Notes: a model not told the origin generated them from the sequence alone. 64,000 bases of DNA from Anaerolinea sp. (GCA_013822275.1 PNKC01000001.1:96411-160410); one strand, 5' to 3'; positions 43,382 to 53,026 are shown, counted from the first letter of the stretch. Numbers and translations: made by a program.

Positions 43382-44170
43382 GTGACCCGGTTCGACGCCC
43401 CAGCCTTCCACGATGCCCTGGCCACCACCGCCATCGGCCGCTTCATGGTGTACCGCGAAACCGTCGATACCACCATGGTGCTGGCCCGCCGCGAGGCGGA
43501 CGAAGGGGCGCCGCACGGCACGCTAGTGCTTGCCGAAGAGCAGACCGCCGGGCGAGGGCGCAAGGGGCGATCGTTTCAGAGCCCTCCCGGCGAGAACCTC
43601 TATTTCACGTTCGTGTTGCGCTGTCCGGTGGAGCAACACCGGCGCCTTCCCGTGGCTGTGCCGCTGGCGGTGGTGGCCGCAGTCCAGGCGGAAGGCGTGG
43701 ACGCGGCGATCAAGTGGCCGAACGACATCTGGGCGGGCGATCGGAAGCTCTGCGGGATGCTCATCGATGCGGAACTCACGGCCGCCGGGGCGATTGCGCT
43801 TCCCGGCATCGGCATTAACGTCAACGGCGACCCGGCGCGAATCCCCGAACTCCGTGACATCGCCACCAGCCTGGAGCGTGAGTTGGGCCGCCGGGTGCAC
43901 CGAGAGGCCCTGCTGGCGCGCATCTGCAACGAGCTTGAGGCGGCGCTGCTGCTTGGTCCCGCGGAACTCGCCCGCCGGTACCGCGAACGGAGCCTGGTGA
44001 TCGGCAGGCGCGTACGCGTCACACCGCTTGCCGGAGAACCCTACGAAGCGCTCGCCATGAGCATCGGAAATGACGGCTCCCTCGTCGTCGAGCGGGATGA
44101 CGGGAAACTGGAGGATCTCAATGCCGCCGAGGTGACGCTCCGGCCAGCGGTGCCGGCATCGCGGCGTTAG
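43382..44170 (+). CDS. birA: Biotin--[acetyl-CoA-carboxylase] ligase
   Basis: GTG 43382 with GGGGAG 7 nt upstream gives 262 aa; ATG 43367 adds five residues but has only the terminator T-tract before it. The protein lacks an N-terminal HTH, so it is a monofunctional ligase. The ATP/biotin site is EEQTAGRGRKGRSF, followed by KWPNDIWAGDRKLCGML and a C-terminal SH3-like domain (IGRRVRVTPLAGEPYEA). It biotinylates the acyl-carboxylase carrier protein. Confidence 0.9.
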   Translation: MTRFDAPAFHDALATTAIGRFMVYRETVDTTMVLARREADEGAPHGTLVLAEEQTAGRGRKGRSFQSPPGENLYFTFVLRCPVEQHRRLPVAVPLAVVAAVQAEGVDAAIKWPNDIWAGDRKLCGMLIDAELTAAGAIALPGIGINVNGDPARIPELRDIATSLERELGRRVHREALLARICNELEAALLLGPAELARRYRERSLVIGRRVRVTPLAGEPYEALAMSIGNDGSLVVERDDGKLEDLNAAEVTLRPAVPASRR

Positions 44171-44253
44171 TGGCGGCTGGCCTATCATGAACCTGCAATG
44201 AACCACTCTTTCGGCAATCGCGCGCCGGCCGGGCGGACCGGGATGGCTGTGTA

Positions 44254-45012
44254 GTGCCGCCGATCACGCTGCATATGGTGCTTGCCCGCGAGATCGCGCT
44301 GAGCTTGAAGTCGGACGCGCTGGACCCGGCGTCCGGCCACTACCTGCTGGGGGCGACGACACCGGATATCCGCGTGATCACCCGCCAGGACCGCTTCAGC
44401 ACGCATTACTTCGACCTGAACGGGCCGGACCACCAGGACTCGGTGGCGGGCTTCTTCAGCGAGCACAGCCGCCTCCTGAGACCTGAGCGGCTCAACGCGG
44501 AGACGCGCGCCTGGGTGGCGGGGTACATCAGCCACCTGGTGATGGACGAGCAGTACATCACGGGCATTTACCGGAAGTTCTTCGCCCAGCACGATGCGCT
44601 CGGGGGCGCGATGCGGGCGAACGTGATGGATCGGCTCCTCCAGTTCGACCTGGACCGTGAGTATGGGAACGATGCGGAACTGAAGCAGGAGATCTGCGCT
44701 GCCTTGAGCTGCACGGTGGAAGGGATCGAGGCCGGGTTCGTGGACAAGGAGACGCTGGAGCGGTGGCGGAAGGTGAGCTACGACGTGGCCGCGCGGGAGA
44801 TGGACTGGGAGCGGATGCGCTCGATGATTTCGAACCACCTGCGTTACGGCGGCCTGGAAGAGGGGGAGACGTTGAGTTCATTCCTCGATTCGCTGCCGGA
44901 ACTGCTGGATGAGACAATCGCCCACATTACGAGCGCGGAGGTTGACGCCTTCGTACAGCGTTCCACGGCGGCGGCGCGCGCGGCCGTAGGGAGGTACCTG
45001 GGATGCGGATAA
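44254..45012 (+). CDS. Zinc-dependent phospholipase C-like domain protein
   Basis: GTG 44254 starts a 252-aa protein, MPPITLHMVLAREIALSL. Metal-ligand candidates are the His of TLH, DIR in LGATTPDIRV, HYFDL and YISHLVMDEQY, in the order of the Zn-dependent PLC/S1-P1 helical fold. It lacks a signal peptide. It overlaps hisD by 10 nt, suggesting the same transcript. Function beyond the fold is not clear. Confidence 0.72.
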   Translation: MPPITLHMVLAREIALSLKSDALDPASGHYLLGATTPDIRVITRQDRFSTHYFDLNGPDHQDSVAGFFSEHSRLLRPERLNAETRAWVAGYISHLVMDEQYITGIYRKFFAQHDALGGAMRANVMDRLLQFDLDREYGNDAELKQEICAALSCTVEGIEAGFVDKETLERWRKVSYDVAAREMDWERMRSMISNHLRYGGLEEGETLSSFLDSLPELLDETIAHITSAEVDAFVQRSTAAARAAVGRYLGCG

Positions 45013-46328
45013 TCCGCAACGCCGAAGAGGGCCGCAAGCTGCTCCTCGACCGCAAGCCGCTGGAGAACGACGAACTGCCGATGGCGATCCGGGAAACGAC
45101 GTTCAAGACGTTCGGCCAGGAGCTTTCGCCCGAGGAAGTGGTGCGCCGCATCATCCGCGATGTGCGGGAAGATGGCGACAATGCCGTGCGGTTCTACAAC
45201 ACCCAGCTGGACGGCGGCCATAGCGAGCAGCTGCGCGTGACGCCAGAGGAGATGCGCGCAGCCTATGAGCAGGTGGGCGATGACCTCATCGAGGCGTTGA
45301 AGTTCGCCGCCGGGCGCATCCGGACGTACCACGAGCAGCAGCTCCGGGGCGCCTTTTTCGATTTCAACCAGAACGGCCTGGGCCAGATGACGCGCGCGAT
45401 CCAGCGGGTGGGGATCTATGTGCCGGGGACGCGGGCGCCGCTGCCGAGCACGGTACTGATGTGTGCCGTGCCGGCGCGGGTTGCAGGCTGCGATGAGGTG
45501 TACATAACGAGCCCGGTGATGCCGGACGGCTCCGTCCCGGCGGCCAAGCTGGTTGCCGCGGACATCGCGGGCGTTGACGGCGTCTTCAAGGCAGGCGGCG
45601 CGCAGGGTGTCGCGGCCTTCGCCTACGGCACCGAGTCCATCCCGCGGGTGGACAAGATCTGCGGGCCCGGCGGGCTCTTCGTCACGATCGCCAAGAGGCA
45701 GGTCTTCGGTGACGTCGGCATCGATTCAATCTACGGCCCGACGGAAACGATCGTCATCGCCGACGAGAGCGCGGACCCGGAGATGGTGGCTTCTGACCTC
45801 CTCGCCCAGGCGGAACACGACGCGCTCGCCAGCCCGATCCTCCTGACGCCGTCGCACTACCTTGCGGACGAAGTGGCCAGGGCCATCGAACGGCAGTTGA
45901 AGGACATGGAGCGGGCGAAGATCGCGCGGGCGGCGCTCGACAACCGCGGTGGCTGCATCCTGGTGAACGACATTGACCATGCGATCGAGCTGGCGAATCA
46001 CTACGCGCCGGAGCACCTCTGCCTCCTGGTGGAGCAGCCGATGGCGTACGCCTCGAAGGTCCGGAACGCCGGTGGACTGTTCCTGGGCGAGTCATCGCCG
46101 GAGGCGATCGGTGACTACACGGCGGGCCCGAGCCACACCATGCCAACTGGCGGCAGCGCACGCTGGAGTTCGCCGCTCAGCGTGAACGACTTTCTCAAAA
46201 TCACATCCGTGGTGAACATCCCCGCCGAGATCACCGAGGAGCTCGCCCGCGCCGCGAGCATCATCGCGCGTGCGGAGGGCCTCACCGGCCACGCCCACGC
46301 CGTCGAGCGCCGGATCCAGGGCCGCTAG
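45003..46328 (+). CDS. hisD: Histidinol dehydrogenase
   Basis: The 441-aa protein has RVGIYVPGTRAPLPSTVLM, GAQGVAAFAYGTESIPRVDK, GPTETIVIAD and HYAPEHLCLLV, the signature set of HisD including zinc and catalytic His residues. It oxidises histidinol to histidine with two NAD+. It leads a hisD-hisC-hisB run. Confidence 0.96.
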   Translation: MRIIRNAEEGRKLLLDRKPLENDELPMAIRETTFKTFGQELSPEEVVRRIIRDVREDGDNAVRFYNTQLDGGHSEQLRVTPEEMRAAYEQVGDDLIEALKFAAGRIRTYHEQQLRGAFFDFNQNGLGQMTRAIQRVGIYVPGTRAPLPSTVLMCAVPARVAGCDEVYITSPVMPDGSVPAAKLVAADIAGVDGVFKAGGAQGVAAFAYGTESIPRVDKICGPGGLFVTIAKRQVFGDVGIDSIYGPTETIVIADESADPEMVASDLLAQAEHDALASPILLTPSHYLADEVARAIERQLKDMERAKIARAALDNRGGCILVNDIDHAIELANHYAPEHLCLLVEQPMAYASKVRNAGGLFLGESSPEAIGDYTAGPSHTMPTGGSARWSSPLSVNDFLKITSVVNIPAEITEELARAASIIARAEGLTGHAHAVERRIQGR

Positions 46329-46331
46329 ACG

Positions 46332-47432
46332 ATGAATCCGCGACGTTTCTTCCGCCCGGACTTCGATGACCTGGAAGCGTATACGCCAGTGAAGCCGCTG
46401 GACGTGCTGGCGGCGGAGATCGGCCTGCCCATCGGCCAACTCGTGAAGCTGGACGCAAACGAGAACCTGTATGGGGCGCACCCCGCGGTGGTGGAAGCGG
46501 CAGCGAAGGCTGACCACCACATCTACCCGGACCCGGGCCAGACGTCACTGCGGGCGGCGATTGCCGAGTACGTGGGCGTTACGCCAGGACAGGTGGTGGC
46601 GGGCTCGGGCGCCGACGACCTGATCGACGTGATTCTGCGGCTGGCGCGGCCGGCCATTGCCGTGACTGCGTCGCCGACCTTCGGGATGTACAGCTTTCTC
46701 GCGAAGGTGAACGGGACTCGCTTCGTTGAAGTGCCGCGCCTGGCGGGCTTTCAGGTGGACGTGCGCGGCCTCGCGAGCACGGTTGAGCGCGGCGCGCACC
46801 TCATCTTCCTCACGTCGCCGAACAACCCGACGGGGAACTGCCTCACGCGGGCCGAACTCGAAGCCATCTGCAACCTCGAAGCGCTGGTTGTGGTGGACGA
46901 GGCGTACATCGAGTTCGGGGGCGAGAGCGCGGTCCCGCTGATCGCGGCGCATCCGAACCTGATCGTCATCCGCACGTTCAGCAAATGGGCGGGGCTGGCG
47001 GGACTGCGTGTCGGGTATTCAGTGAGCGAACCTGGCATCGCGGCGGCCCTGATGGCGATAAAACAGCCCTACAACGTCAACGTAGCCGGGGATCTCGCTG
47101 CCCAGGCCGCCCTCAGGCACCGCGCCGAGGTGTTCGAGACCGTGAAGTGCATTGTTGCGGAGCGCGAGCGGCTGGCACGGGACGTTGGCGCCCTCGGCTG
47201 GCTCCGTCCGCTTCCGTCCGAGGCGAACTTCGTCCTCTTCGCGGTCACCGAGGGACACGATGCGGCGCGGGTGGCGGCGGAGCTGCGGCGCCGTGGCGTG
47301 CTGATCCGCTACTACAATCGCCCGGACCTGGCAAATTACGTCCGCATCAGCGCGGGCCGTCCGGAAGACACCGGCAGGCTGCTCGCCGCCCTGCGGGAAG
47401 TCGAACCGCTCACTCGCAGGGAGGACTCATGA
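46332..47432 (+). CDS. hisC: Histidinol-phosphate aminotransferase
   Basis: The 366-aa fold-type I PLP enzyme has KLDANENLYG, GSGADDLIDV, LTSPNNPTGN, DEAYIEFGG and the PLP lysine in SKWAGLAGLRVG. It is 3 nt after hisD and overlaps hisB by ATGA. It converts imidazole-acetol phosphate to histidinol phosphate. Confidence 0.95.
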   Translation: MNPRRFFRPDFDDLEAYTPVKPLDVLAAEIGLPIGQLVKLDANENLYGAHPAVVEAAAKADHHIYPDPGQTSLRAAIAEYVGVTPGQVVAGSGADDLIDVILRLARPAIAVTASPTFGMYSFLAKVNGTRFVEVPRLAGFQVDVRGLASTVERGAHLIFLTSPNNPTGNCLTRAELEAICNLEALVVVDEAYIEFGGESAVPLIAAHPNLIVIRTFSKWAGLAGLRVGYSVSEPGIAAALMAIKQPYNVNVAGDLAAQAALRHRAEVFETVKCIVAERERLARDVGALGWLRPLPSEANFVLFAVTEGHDAARVAAELRRRGVLIRYYNRPDLANYVRISAGRPEDTGRLLAALREVEPLTRREDS

Positions 47433-48022
47433 ACCCCAGGACCGCGACGGTCTCACGCAGCACGGCGGAGACGGCCATCGAAGTTGTCCTCAACCTGGAT
47501 GGCTCCGGGAAGTTCGTTACCGAGACGGGCATCGGGTTCTTTGACCACATGCTCAGCCACATCGCCAAGCACGGTGTGTTCGACCTGGAAGTGCGGGCGA
47601 AAGGCGACCTGCACATCGACCAGCACCACACGGTTGAAGATTGCGGTATCGCGCTTGGCGAGGCGTTCAGCGAGGCGCTTGGCGACAAGCGCGGGCTGGT
47701 GCGTGCGGGCAGCGCCTACATGCCCCTGGACGAAGCGCTCGCCTTCGCGGCGGTGGACCTCAGCGGACGGCCGTACGCTTCGCTGGACCTGAAACTGCTC
47801 GGGCGCGAACTTGGCGGGATGCCGCCGGACCTGTTCAACCACTTCCTCGAGTCGTTCGCGTTCGCGATGAAGGCGAACTTGCACGTGAAAACGCTTTCCG
47901 GGGTGAACGACCACCACAAGGTTGAGGCGTGCTTTAAGGCGATGGCACGGGCGCTGGACGCCGCCTGCCGGATTGACCCGCGCCGGGGCGGCGATGTGCC
48001 GAGCACGAAGGGGAGCATTTAG
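47429..48022 (+). CDS. hisB: Imidazoleglycerol-phosphate dehydratase
   Basis: ATG 47429 overlaps the hisC stop. The 197-aa protein has GIGFFDHMLSHIAKHG, HHTVEDCGIALGEA, RAGSAYMPLDEAL and GVNDHHKVEACFKA, carrying the manganese-binding His/Glu ligands. It is the stand-alone dehydratase without a phosphatase domain. Confidence 0.96.
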   Translation: MNPRTATVSRSTAETAIEVVLNLDGSGKFVTETGIGFFDHMLSHIAKHGVFDLEVRAKGDLHIDQHHTVEDCGIALGEAFSEALGDKRGLVRAGSAYMPLDEALAFAAVDLSGRPYASLDLKLLGRELGGMPPDLFNHFLESFAFAMKANLHVKTLSGVNDHHKVEACFKAMARALDAACRIDPRRGGDVPSTKGSI

Positions 48023-48045
48023 CGGCCACGCCCCTGTCCGCCGGT

Positions 48046-48074
48046 TTGACAGGGTGGTTGCCCGGCCACAGGAT
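48046..48074 (+). promoter_or_regulatory. Possible promoter for the second phosphotransferase gene
   Basis: TTGACA (48046-48051) and CAGGAT (48069-48074) are 17 nt apart. The expected start coincides with GTG 48082, so the transcript could be leaderless. The -10 is weak. Confidence 0.35.
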
Positions 48075-48081
48075 CCGGGCG

Positions 48082-49080
48082 GTGGAATCCAAACTGGCCA
48101 GCTACCTTGCCCCGCGTCTTGAGGCGGAGGACGGGGTCGCGATCAGCAATCTCTTTCGCATTCCCGGCGGCGCCTCGCGCGAGACGTGGATGTTCGATGC
48201 TGCCTGGCGTGCCGGCGGCGAAGCCAAATCGGCGCCTTTCGTCTTGAGGATGGACCCACCGGCCAGTCTCGTGGAATCCGAACGCGAGGTGGAGTACGCC
48301 TTCTACCGCGCCTTCGAAGGGACGAACGTACCGGTGCCCCGGATGCGCTGGCTGGAGCTTGGGTTGGAACCGCTGGGGGCGCCCTTCTTCATCATGGATC
48401 GGATCACGGTGGGCGAGACGAACGTGCAGAACCTCGCCAGTGGCCCCCAGTACGACGGGGCGCGGGCGATGATCGGCCGGCGGATGTACGAGGTGCTGGC
48501 CGCGATCCACACCGCGGAGTGGTCCGGGACGGACATCCCGAAGGTGGTGAAGCCGCCAACACCCGCGACTTGCTGGAGGGAGGCGCTGGACTATTGGGAA
48601 GGGATGATCGACGCCAATGAGCTCAGCCCCCAGCCGATCATCCGGGCGGCCATCCGCTGGCTCCGCGCGAACCCGCCGCCGCCCGCCCAGCGGGTGAGTG
48701 TGGTCCACGGCGACTACCGTGTAGGCAACTTCCTCTACTCCAACGACGGCATCCACGGAGTGCTGGACTGGGAGATGGCGCACCTGGGGGACCCTATTGA
48801 AGACGTGGCCTGGGCGATGCACGAGATCTGGCACAGGGACTTGATCCCGCGCGCGGAGTGCATCGCCGTCTACGAAGAGGCGAGCGGCCTGAAGGTCGCG
48901 CCGGAGGCGCTGCGCTGGTGGGACGTGTTCACCGGCGTCAAGGCACAGGGCATTTGGCTGACTGGTGCGCGGTCGTTCCAGGAGGGCCGGAGTTCCGAGT
49001 TGATACTCGTGGCCGCCGCCTATTCGCTGGTGAACCGGACAGACGAAGCTGTGCTGCAGTCGCTTGGGAGGGGAGCGTGA
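48082..49080 (+). CDS. APH-fold phosphotransferase family protein
   Basis: GTG 48082 gives 332 aa: MESKLASYLAPRLEAEDG, the ATP loop GGASRETWMFDA, HGDYRVGNFLYSNDG and LDWEMAHLGDPIEDVAWAMH. It is of the same ACAD10-like type as the gene at 30858-31883. It is likewise followed, with GTGA overlap, by a small helical protein. Confidence 0.85.
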   Translation: MESKLASYLAPRLEAEDGVAISNLFRIPGGASRETWMFDAAWRAGGEAKSAPFVLRMDPPASLVESEREVEYAFYRAFEGTNVPVPRMRWLELGLEPLGAPFFIMDRITVGETNVQNLASGPQYDGARAMIGRRMYEVLAAIHTAEWSGTDIPKVVKPPTPATCWREALDYWEGMIDANELSPQPIIRAAIRWLRANPPPPAQRVSVVHGDYRVGNFLYSNDGIHGVLDWEMAHLGDPIEDVAWAMHEIWHRDLIPRAECIAVYEEASGLKVAPEALRWWDVFTGVKAQGIWLTGARSFQEGRSSELILVAAAYSLVNRTDEAVLQSLGRGA

Positions 49081-49520
49081 CGCCATACCCCGACCGCGTC
49101 TTGATGGTGATGGCGGGGGCGCTGGGGGCGCTCATGGCGGAAGTGCGGACGCCCTTTGGCGCGCAGACCGCCGGGCTTTCCGCCGCGCTCGCCGGGTTGC
49201 TTGCGCAGGAATGGGACCGCGCCGCCGCCCGGCTGGTGGAGGAGAACACGGCAGTCACCGGATTGCTCGAGCGCGCGCGGCTGATCGTGACGGACGAGGC
49301 ACTGCACGTCCGGATCGACACCGTGATTGCGCGCATCCCCGCCTCGGACCTTCGGGTTTCAGCTCTCCGTACCGAGAACGACGAACTGCGCGGCGTCCTC
49401 GTGGATGTGCATGCCGCCGTGGATGGCGTTGCGGGAGAACAGCATGAATTGCTGAACCGCTTGATCTGGGACGAACTGAGGGAATCGACGCGCCGGCGCC
49501 ACCTGGTGACGGGCCGGTGA
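49077..49520 (+). CDS. Small helical protein partnered with the phosphotransferase
   Basis: GTG 49077 overlaps the phosphotransferase stop. The 147-aa protein is almost wholly helical (AGALGALMAEVRTPFGAQT, DRAAARLVEENTAVTGLLER, LNRLIWDELRESTRRR). No domain was recognised, but size, position and helical character parallel the DUF6285 protein at 31884. It overlaps the Nudix gene by GTGA. Confidence 0.65.
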   Translation: MTPYPDRVLMVMAGALGALMAEVRTPFGAQTAGLSAALAGLLAQEWDRAAARLVEENTAVTGLLERARLIVTDEALHVRIDTVIARIPASDLRVSALRTENDELRGVLVDVHAAVDGVAGEQHELLNRLIWDELRESTRRRHLVTGR

Positions 49521-50116
49521 GAGACCTGCTTCGCGAGGCGCTGGCGCGTTATACCCCGGAGTCGCTTGAGGTGGACGCGGGGCTCGCAGCCGCTGGAGTG
49601 CTGCTCCTCATCTACGACCACGCGGAAGGGCCTCACATCGTCTTCCAGAAGCGCACCGAGCATGTGCGCGACCACAAGGGGCAGATAAGCTTCCCCGGCG
49701 GCGCCATGGACCCGGAAGACGAGACGGTGCTTCACACGGCCCTCCGCGAAACGCACGAGGAGATCGGCGTGCATCCGGACGATGTGGACGTGCTCGGCCA
49801 GCTGGACGACATGGTGACCGTCTCCAACTACCGCGTCACGCCTTACGTCGGCTGGCTGAAGCGCTACCCCTACGAATGGACGTTCAGCGACATTGAGGTG
49901 GCGTATCTGCTGGAGGTTCCGCTTCAGCATTTGCTTCACCCGGAAACCCTGGTCCCGGACCGGCGGCTGATCAACGGGCGTGAGTACGTCTTCTCTTCGT
50001 ACCGGTGGGGAGACGACCTGATCTGGGGGGCGACGGCGAGGATGCTGACGAACTTGCTGGATATCGTGGCGAGCCTGCCGGGCATGCCCGGACCGGGCAC
50101 GCGGCCGCGGGGTTGA
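49517..50116 (+). CDS. Nudix hydrolase, CoA-diphosphatase type
   Basis: The 199-aa protein has the UPF0035-like lead-in EHVRDHKGQISFPGGAMD running into the Nudix box GGx5Ex7REUxEExGU (TALRETHEEIGVHPDD). This matches CoA pyrophosphatases such as NudL. It hydrolyses CoA or acyl-CoA to phosphopantetheine and 3',5'-ADP. GTG start, 4-nt overlap with the preceding gene. Confidence 0.88.
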   Translation: MRDLLREALARYTPESLEVDAGLAAAGVLLLIYDHAEGPHIVFQKRTEHVRDHKGQISFPGGAMDPEDETVLHTALRETHEEIGVHPDDVDVLGQLDDMVTVSNYRVTPYVGWLKRYPYEWTFSDIEVAYLLEVPLQHLLHPETLVPDRRLINGREYVFSSYRWGDDLIWGATARMLTNLLDIVASLPGMPGPGTRPRG

Positions 50117-50117
50117 C

Positions 50118-50420
50118 GTGCAATTGGTGCTGCTCACCGGGGACCCGCTGTTCCGGACGGCCGTGACGGGGTTGGCGGGCGCGCTCGGCCACGAGGTAGC
50201 CAGTGGAGAATTGGCCGGCGCCGACGTGACAATCTGCGACGCGGGGACCGTGGACTTCGCGGCGCTGGCCGGGCAGTTGGACCCGTTGCGTACCCTCGTG
50301 TTCCTCCCTTCGGGCGCGGCGAGGATGCCGCCGGCGGCGATGCTGAGCGCTTTTCCTCACGTCGCGGCGAGGACCGCGCTCGCAGCTGAGCTTCCTCGCC
50401 TGTTGGCGTTGCTGGGTTGA
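50118..50420 (+). CDS. Receiver-like small protein
   Basis: The 100-aa GTG-start product has alternating strands and helices (VLLTGDPLFRTAVTGL, DVTICDAGTVDF, RTLVFLPSGAARM, FPHVAARTALAAELPRLL), suggesting a CheY-like fold with the phospho-acceptor region (TICDAG) altered. No kinase or output domain is nearby. It may be a pseudo-receiver. Confidence 0.5.
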   Translation: MQLVLLTGDPLFRTAVTGLAGALGHEVASGELAGADVTICDAGTVDFAALAGQLDPLRTLVFLPSGAARMPPAAMLSAFPHVAARTALAAELPRLLALLG

Positions 50421-50493
50421 CGGCGCTGTCTGCTTCGAGGCCTGACCGGTAGGATGGGAGGCATGCAAGGGCCACTTCTGGAGGTCGTCGCGG

Positions 50494-52032
50494 ATGGATG
50501 AACGCCGGACAGTCGCTTCACTGCTCGCGGAGCTGGCGGGGGCCGAGTTGGTGCGCGGCGACCGCGATACGGTGGTGGACTCGATTGCGCACGACTCGCG
50601 GCGTTCCGGCGCGGGTGCGCTCTTCGTCGCCGTGCCCGGTTTCAGCGTGGATGCGCACCAGTACTTGCCGGGGGTGGTCGCGGCTGGCGCGGCTGCAGTC
50701 CTTGTGCAACGAGACCGCGCCGCGGCGTGGCGGGAGATAGCCGGACCCGCCGTGATTGCGGTGGATGACACGCGCATCGCGCTCGCGGCGGCGTCCGCCT
50801 GGTTCCACCACCATCCGGGGAGAGAGATGGTGGTGGTGGGGATTACCGGCACGGACGGCAAGACGACCACGTCGCACTTGCTGACATCTGTCCTGGAGGC
50901 TTCGGGGGCGCGAGTGGGGCGCCTCGGTACGGTTGATACGTACATGCCAGGTGAATCGGGCCACGTGACGGACCGGATGACGACCCCGGAAGCGCCCGAG
51001 GTGCAGGCGTTGCTGCGGCGGATGGCGGACGCGGGCTGCGAATTCGCGATCGTCGAATCGACCAGCCACGGGCTGGCGCTGCACCGCCTGGACCACGTGG
51101 AGTACGACATCGCCGCCTTCACGAATATCACCGGTGACCACCTGGATTTCCACAAGACGTTCGAAGCGTACCGCGAAGCCAAAGGGATGCTGTTCGCGGC
51201 GCTGCAGTCATCATTCGACAAAGGCGTGCGTAAGGTGGCGGTGGCCAACGCGGGCGACCCCTCCGCCAACTGGATGCTCTCGCGGGCGCCGCAGGCGGAG
51301 CAGTTGCGGTTCGGGCTGGAGGCGCGCGACGCCGACGTGACCGCGCGGAACATCCTCCTCCGGCCCGATGGGACGGCCTTCCGGCTGGTAACGGCCAGGG
51401 GAATGGCGGACGTGGAGATGCGCCTGCCGGCGATGTTTAACGTCATGAATGCCCTTGCCGCAGCGGGGATAGGGCTTGGCGCTGGACTGGATGCGCGGAC
51501 GATAGCGCGGGGACTTTCGCAAGCGCCAGGCGTGCCGGGCCGCATGGAGCAGATCGACTGTGGCCAACCGTTCGCGGTGATTGTTGATTACGCCCACACG
51601 GGGGACGCGGTCCGGAAGGTCCTCGAAGTGCTCCGCGATGTTACCACCACGAACCTCATCATCGTCGTGGGGGCGGCCGGTGAACGGGACCCGGGGCGCC
51701 GTTTTGGTGTCGCGCGGGCAGCCGCTGAGGGCGCCGATTTCGCGGTCTTCACGAACGAAGACCCGCGTTCGGAGGACCCGAGGGCGATCGTCCAGGAAAT
51801 CGGCCGCCATGCCGAGGGTGCGGGGAAGGTGCGCGGCCGCGACTTCATCGAAGTGGAAGACCGGCGCGAGGCGATCGCCGAGGCGCTGGGCCGGGCAAAG
51901 GCGGGCGACATCGTTGTCGTGGCGGGAAAAGGCCACGAAAAGTCGATCCTCTACGGCCAGGAGTCGCGCCCGTGGGATGACCGGGCGGTGACAAGGGAGG
52001 AGCTGGCAAGACTGGGGTATCGCGAAAGCTGA
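50494..52032 (+). CDS. MurE-like Mur ligase
   Basis: The 512-aa protein has the ATP loop GTDGKTT (119-125), FTNITGDHLDFHKTF with AYREAKGMLF carrying the carbamylated Lys, and the C-terminal DYAHTGDAV. MurE's DNPR diaminopimelate motif is replaced by EDPR (422-425). No other mur or cell-wall gene is near. It is therefore MurE-like, and whether it adds an amino acid to UDP-MurNAc-dipeptide is open. Confidence 0.82.
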   Translation: MDERRTVASLLAELAGAELVRGDRDTVVDSIAHDSRRSGAGALFVAVPGFSVDAHQYLPGVVAAGAAAVLVQRDRAAAWREIAGPAVIAVDDTRIALAAASAWFHHHPGREMVVVGITGTDGKTTTSHLLTSVLEASGARVGRLGTVDTYMPGESGHVTDRMTTPEAPEVQALLRRMADAGCEFAIVESTSHGLALHRLDHVEYDIAAFTNITGDHLDFHKTFEAYREAKGMLFAALQSSFDKGVRKVAVANAGDPSANWMLSRAPQAEQLRFGLEARDADVTARNILLRPDGTAFRLVTARGMADVEMRLPAMFNVMNALAAAGIGLGAGLDARTIARGLSQAPGVPGRMEQIDCGQPFAVIVDYAHTGDAVRKVLEVLRDVTTTNLIIVVGAAGERDPGRRFGVARAAAEGADFAVFTNEDPRSEDPRAIVQEIGRHAEGAGKVRGRDFIEVEDRREAIAEALGRAKAGDIVVVAGKGHEKSILYGQESRPWDDRAVTREELARLGYRES

Positions 52033-52135
52033 ACATAAAACCGCTTTCCCCGGTGATTGGCCGCTACCGCACCCGTTCGTATACTGCCGGTATCGGCCGT
52101 GAGTGCCGCCCCTTTTCGTCAAACGAGGTTTCAAC

Positions 52136-52963
52136 GTGCCCAAAAAGAATCGCCGGGAGCAGCATCACCTGCGCCAGCAGCCTTCGCGCCGCCGCTCCTA
52201 CACGGTGGGAAGCACCGCCCCGAGGGATGTCTACAAGCCCGGCTTTCCGATGAACCTGCTCGGCAACATCAAGGCCTTCTCGATCATCGGCATCGGCATC
52301 GCGGTGATCATGGTGGTTGGCGGGTTCTTCACGACTCGGAATCGTGACACCGGGGACCCCAATTCGGTGCCGACGCCCACCGCCACGGCCTCGTCATCCG
52401 CGACCGCTGACGCGAGCGCTTCACCGACGGTGAACGCCAAGCAGTTTGCGAAGGCGGAACAGGTGATTGACGCGACAACGAAGGACTACACCGCGACGTT
52501 CAAAACAAGCAAGGGCGATTTCGAGATCAAGCTCTACGCCGACAAGGCGCCCAACACCGTGAACAGTTTCGTCTTCCTCGCGCAGAAGGGTTACTTCGAC
52601 GGGCTGACGTTCCACCGCGTGGTCGCAGGCTTCGTCATCCAGACGGGCGACCCCACGGGGCGCGGAAGCGGAGGCCCGGGCTACTCGACGGCCGAAGAGC
52701 CGAACGAGATTGCGAACAAGCGGGGCGTGATTTCCATGGCCAAGGCCGGCGACGCCAAGGAGTTCGGCAGCCAGTTCTTCATCAACCTGAAGGACAACCC
52801 AAGCCTAGACTACACCAACCCGGGGACGAAGTACTACCCGTTCGCGGAAGTTACCAGCGGGATGGACGTTGTGGACGCGATATCAAAGGTGAGGGTGTCG
52901 GGCGACAAGCCGGTTGAGCCGGTCACGATCCAGTCCGTCACGGTGACCGAAAAGGCGAAGTAG
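52136..52963 (+). CDS. Membrane-anchored cyclophilin-type peptidylprolyl isomerase
   Basis: GTG 52136 with GAGG 8 nt upstream gives 275 aa. A basic N-terminal segment, one membrane helix (FSIIGIGIAVIMVVGGFF, about 47-64) and a Ser/Thr/Pro/Ala linker precede the cyclophilin domain: TFHRVVAGFVIQTGDPTGRG, GVISMAKAG, FGSQFFINL. Key catalytic residues are present. The domain is expected outside the membrane as a folding catalyst. Confidence 0.92.
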   Translation: MPKKNRREQHHLRQQPSRRRSYTVGSTAPRDVYKPGFPMNLLGNIKAFSIIGIGIAVIMVVGGFFTTRNRDTGDPNSVPTPTATASSSATADASASPTVNAKQFAKAEQVIDATTKDYTATFKTSKGDFEIKLYADKAPNTVNSFVFLAQKGYFDGLTFHRVVAGFVIQTGDPTGRGSGGPGYSTAEEPNEIANKRGVISMAKAGDAKEFGSQFFINLKDNPSLDYTNPGTKYYPFAEVTSGMDVVDAISKVRVSGDKPVEPVTIQSVTVTEKAK

Positions 52964-52984
52964 ATGACCTTCCGCCGGAACACG

Positions 52985-53017
52985 AAAAAGCGCGAGGCCA
53001 TGTGGCCCACGCGCTTT
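52985..53017. terminator. Bidirectional terminator
   Basis: The repeat AAAGCGCG-a-GGCC-atgt-GGCC-ca-CGCGCTTT lies between convergent genes. In the minus direction the stem runs into TTTTT, a good intrinsic terminator for the lipoprotein. The plus direction has only TTTG. Confidence 0.7.
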
Positions 53018-53026
53018 GTGCGGCGC

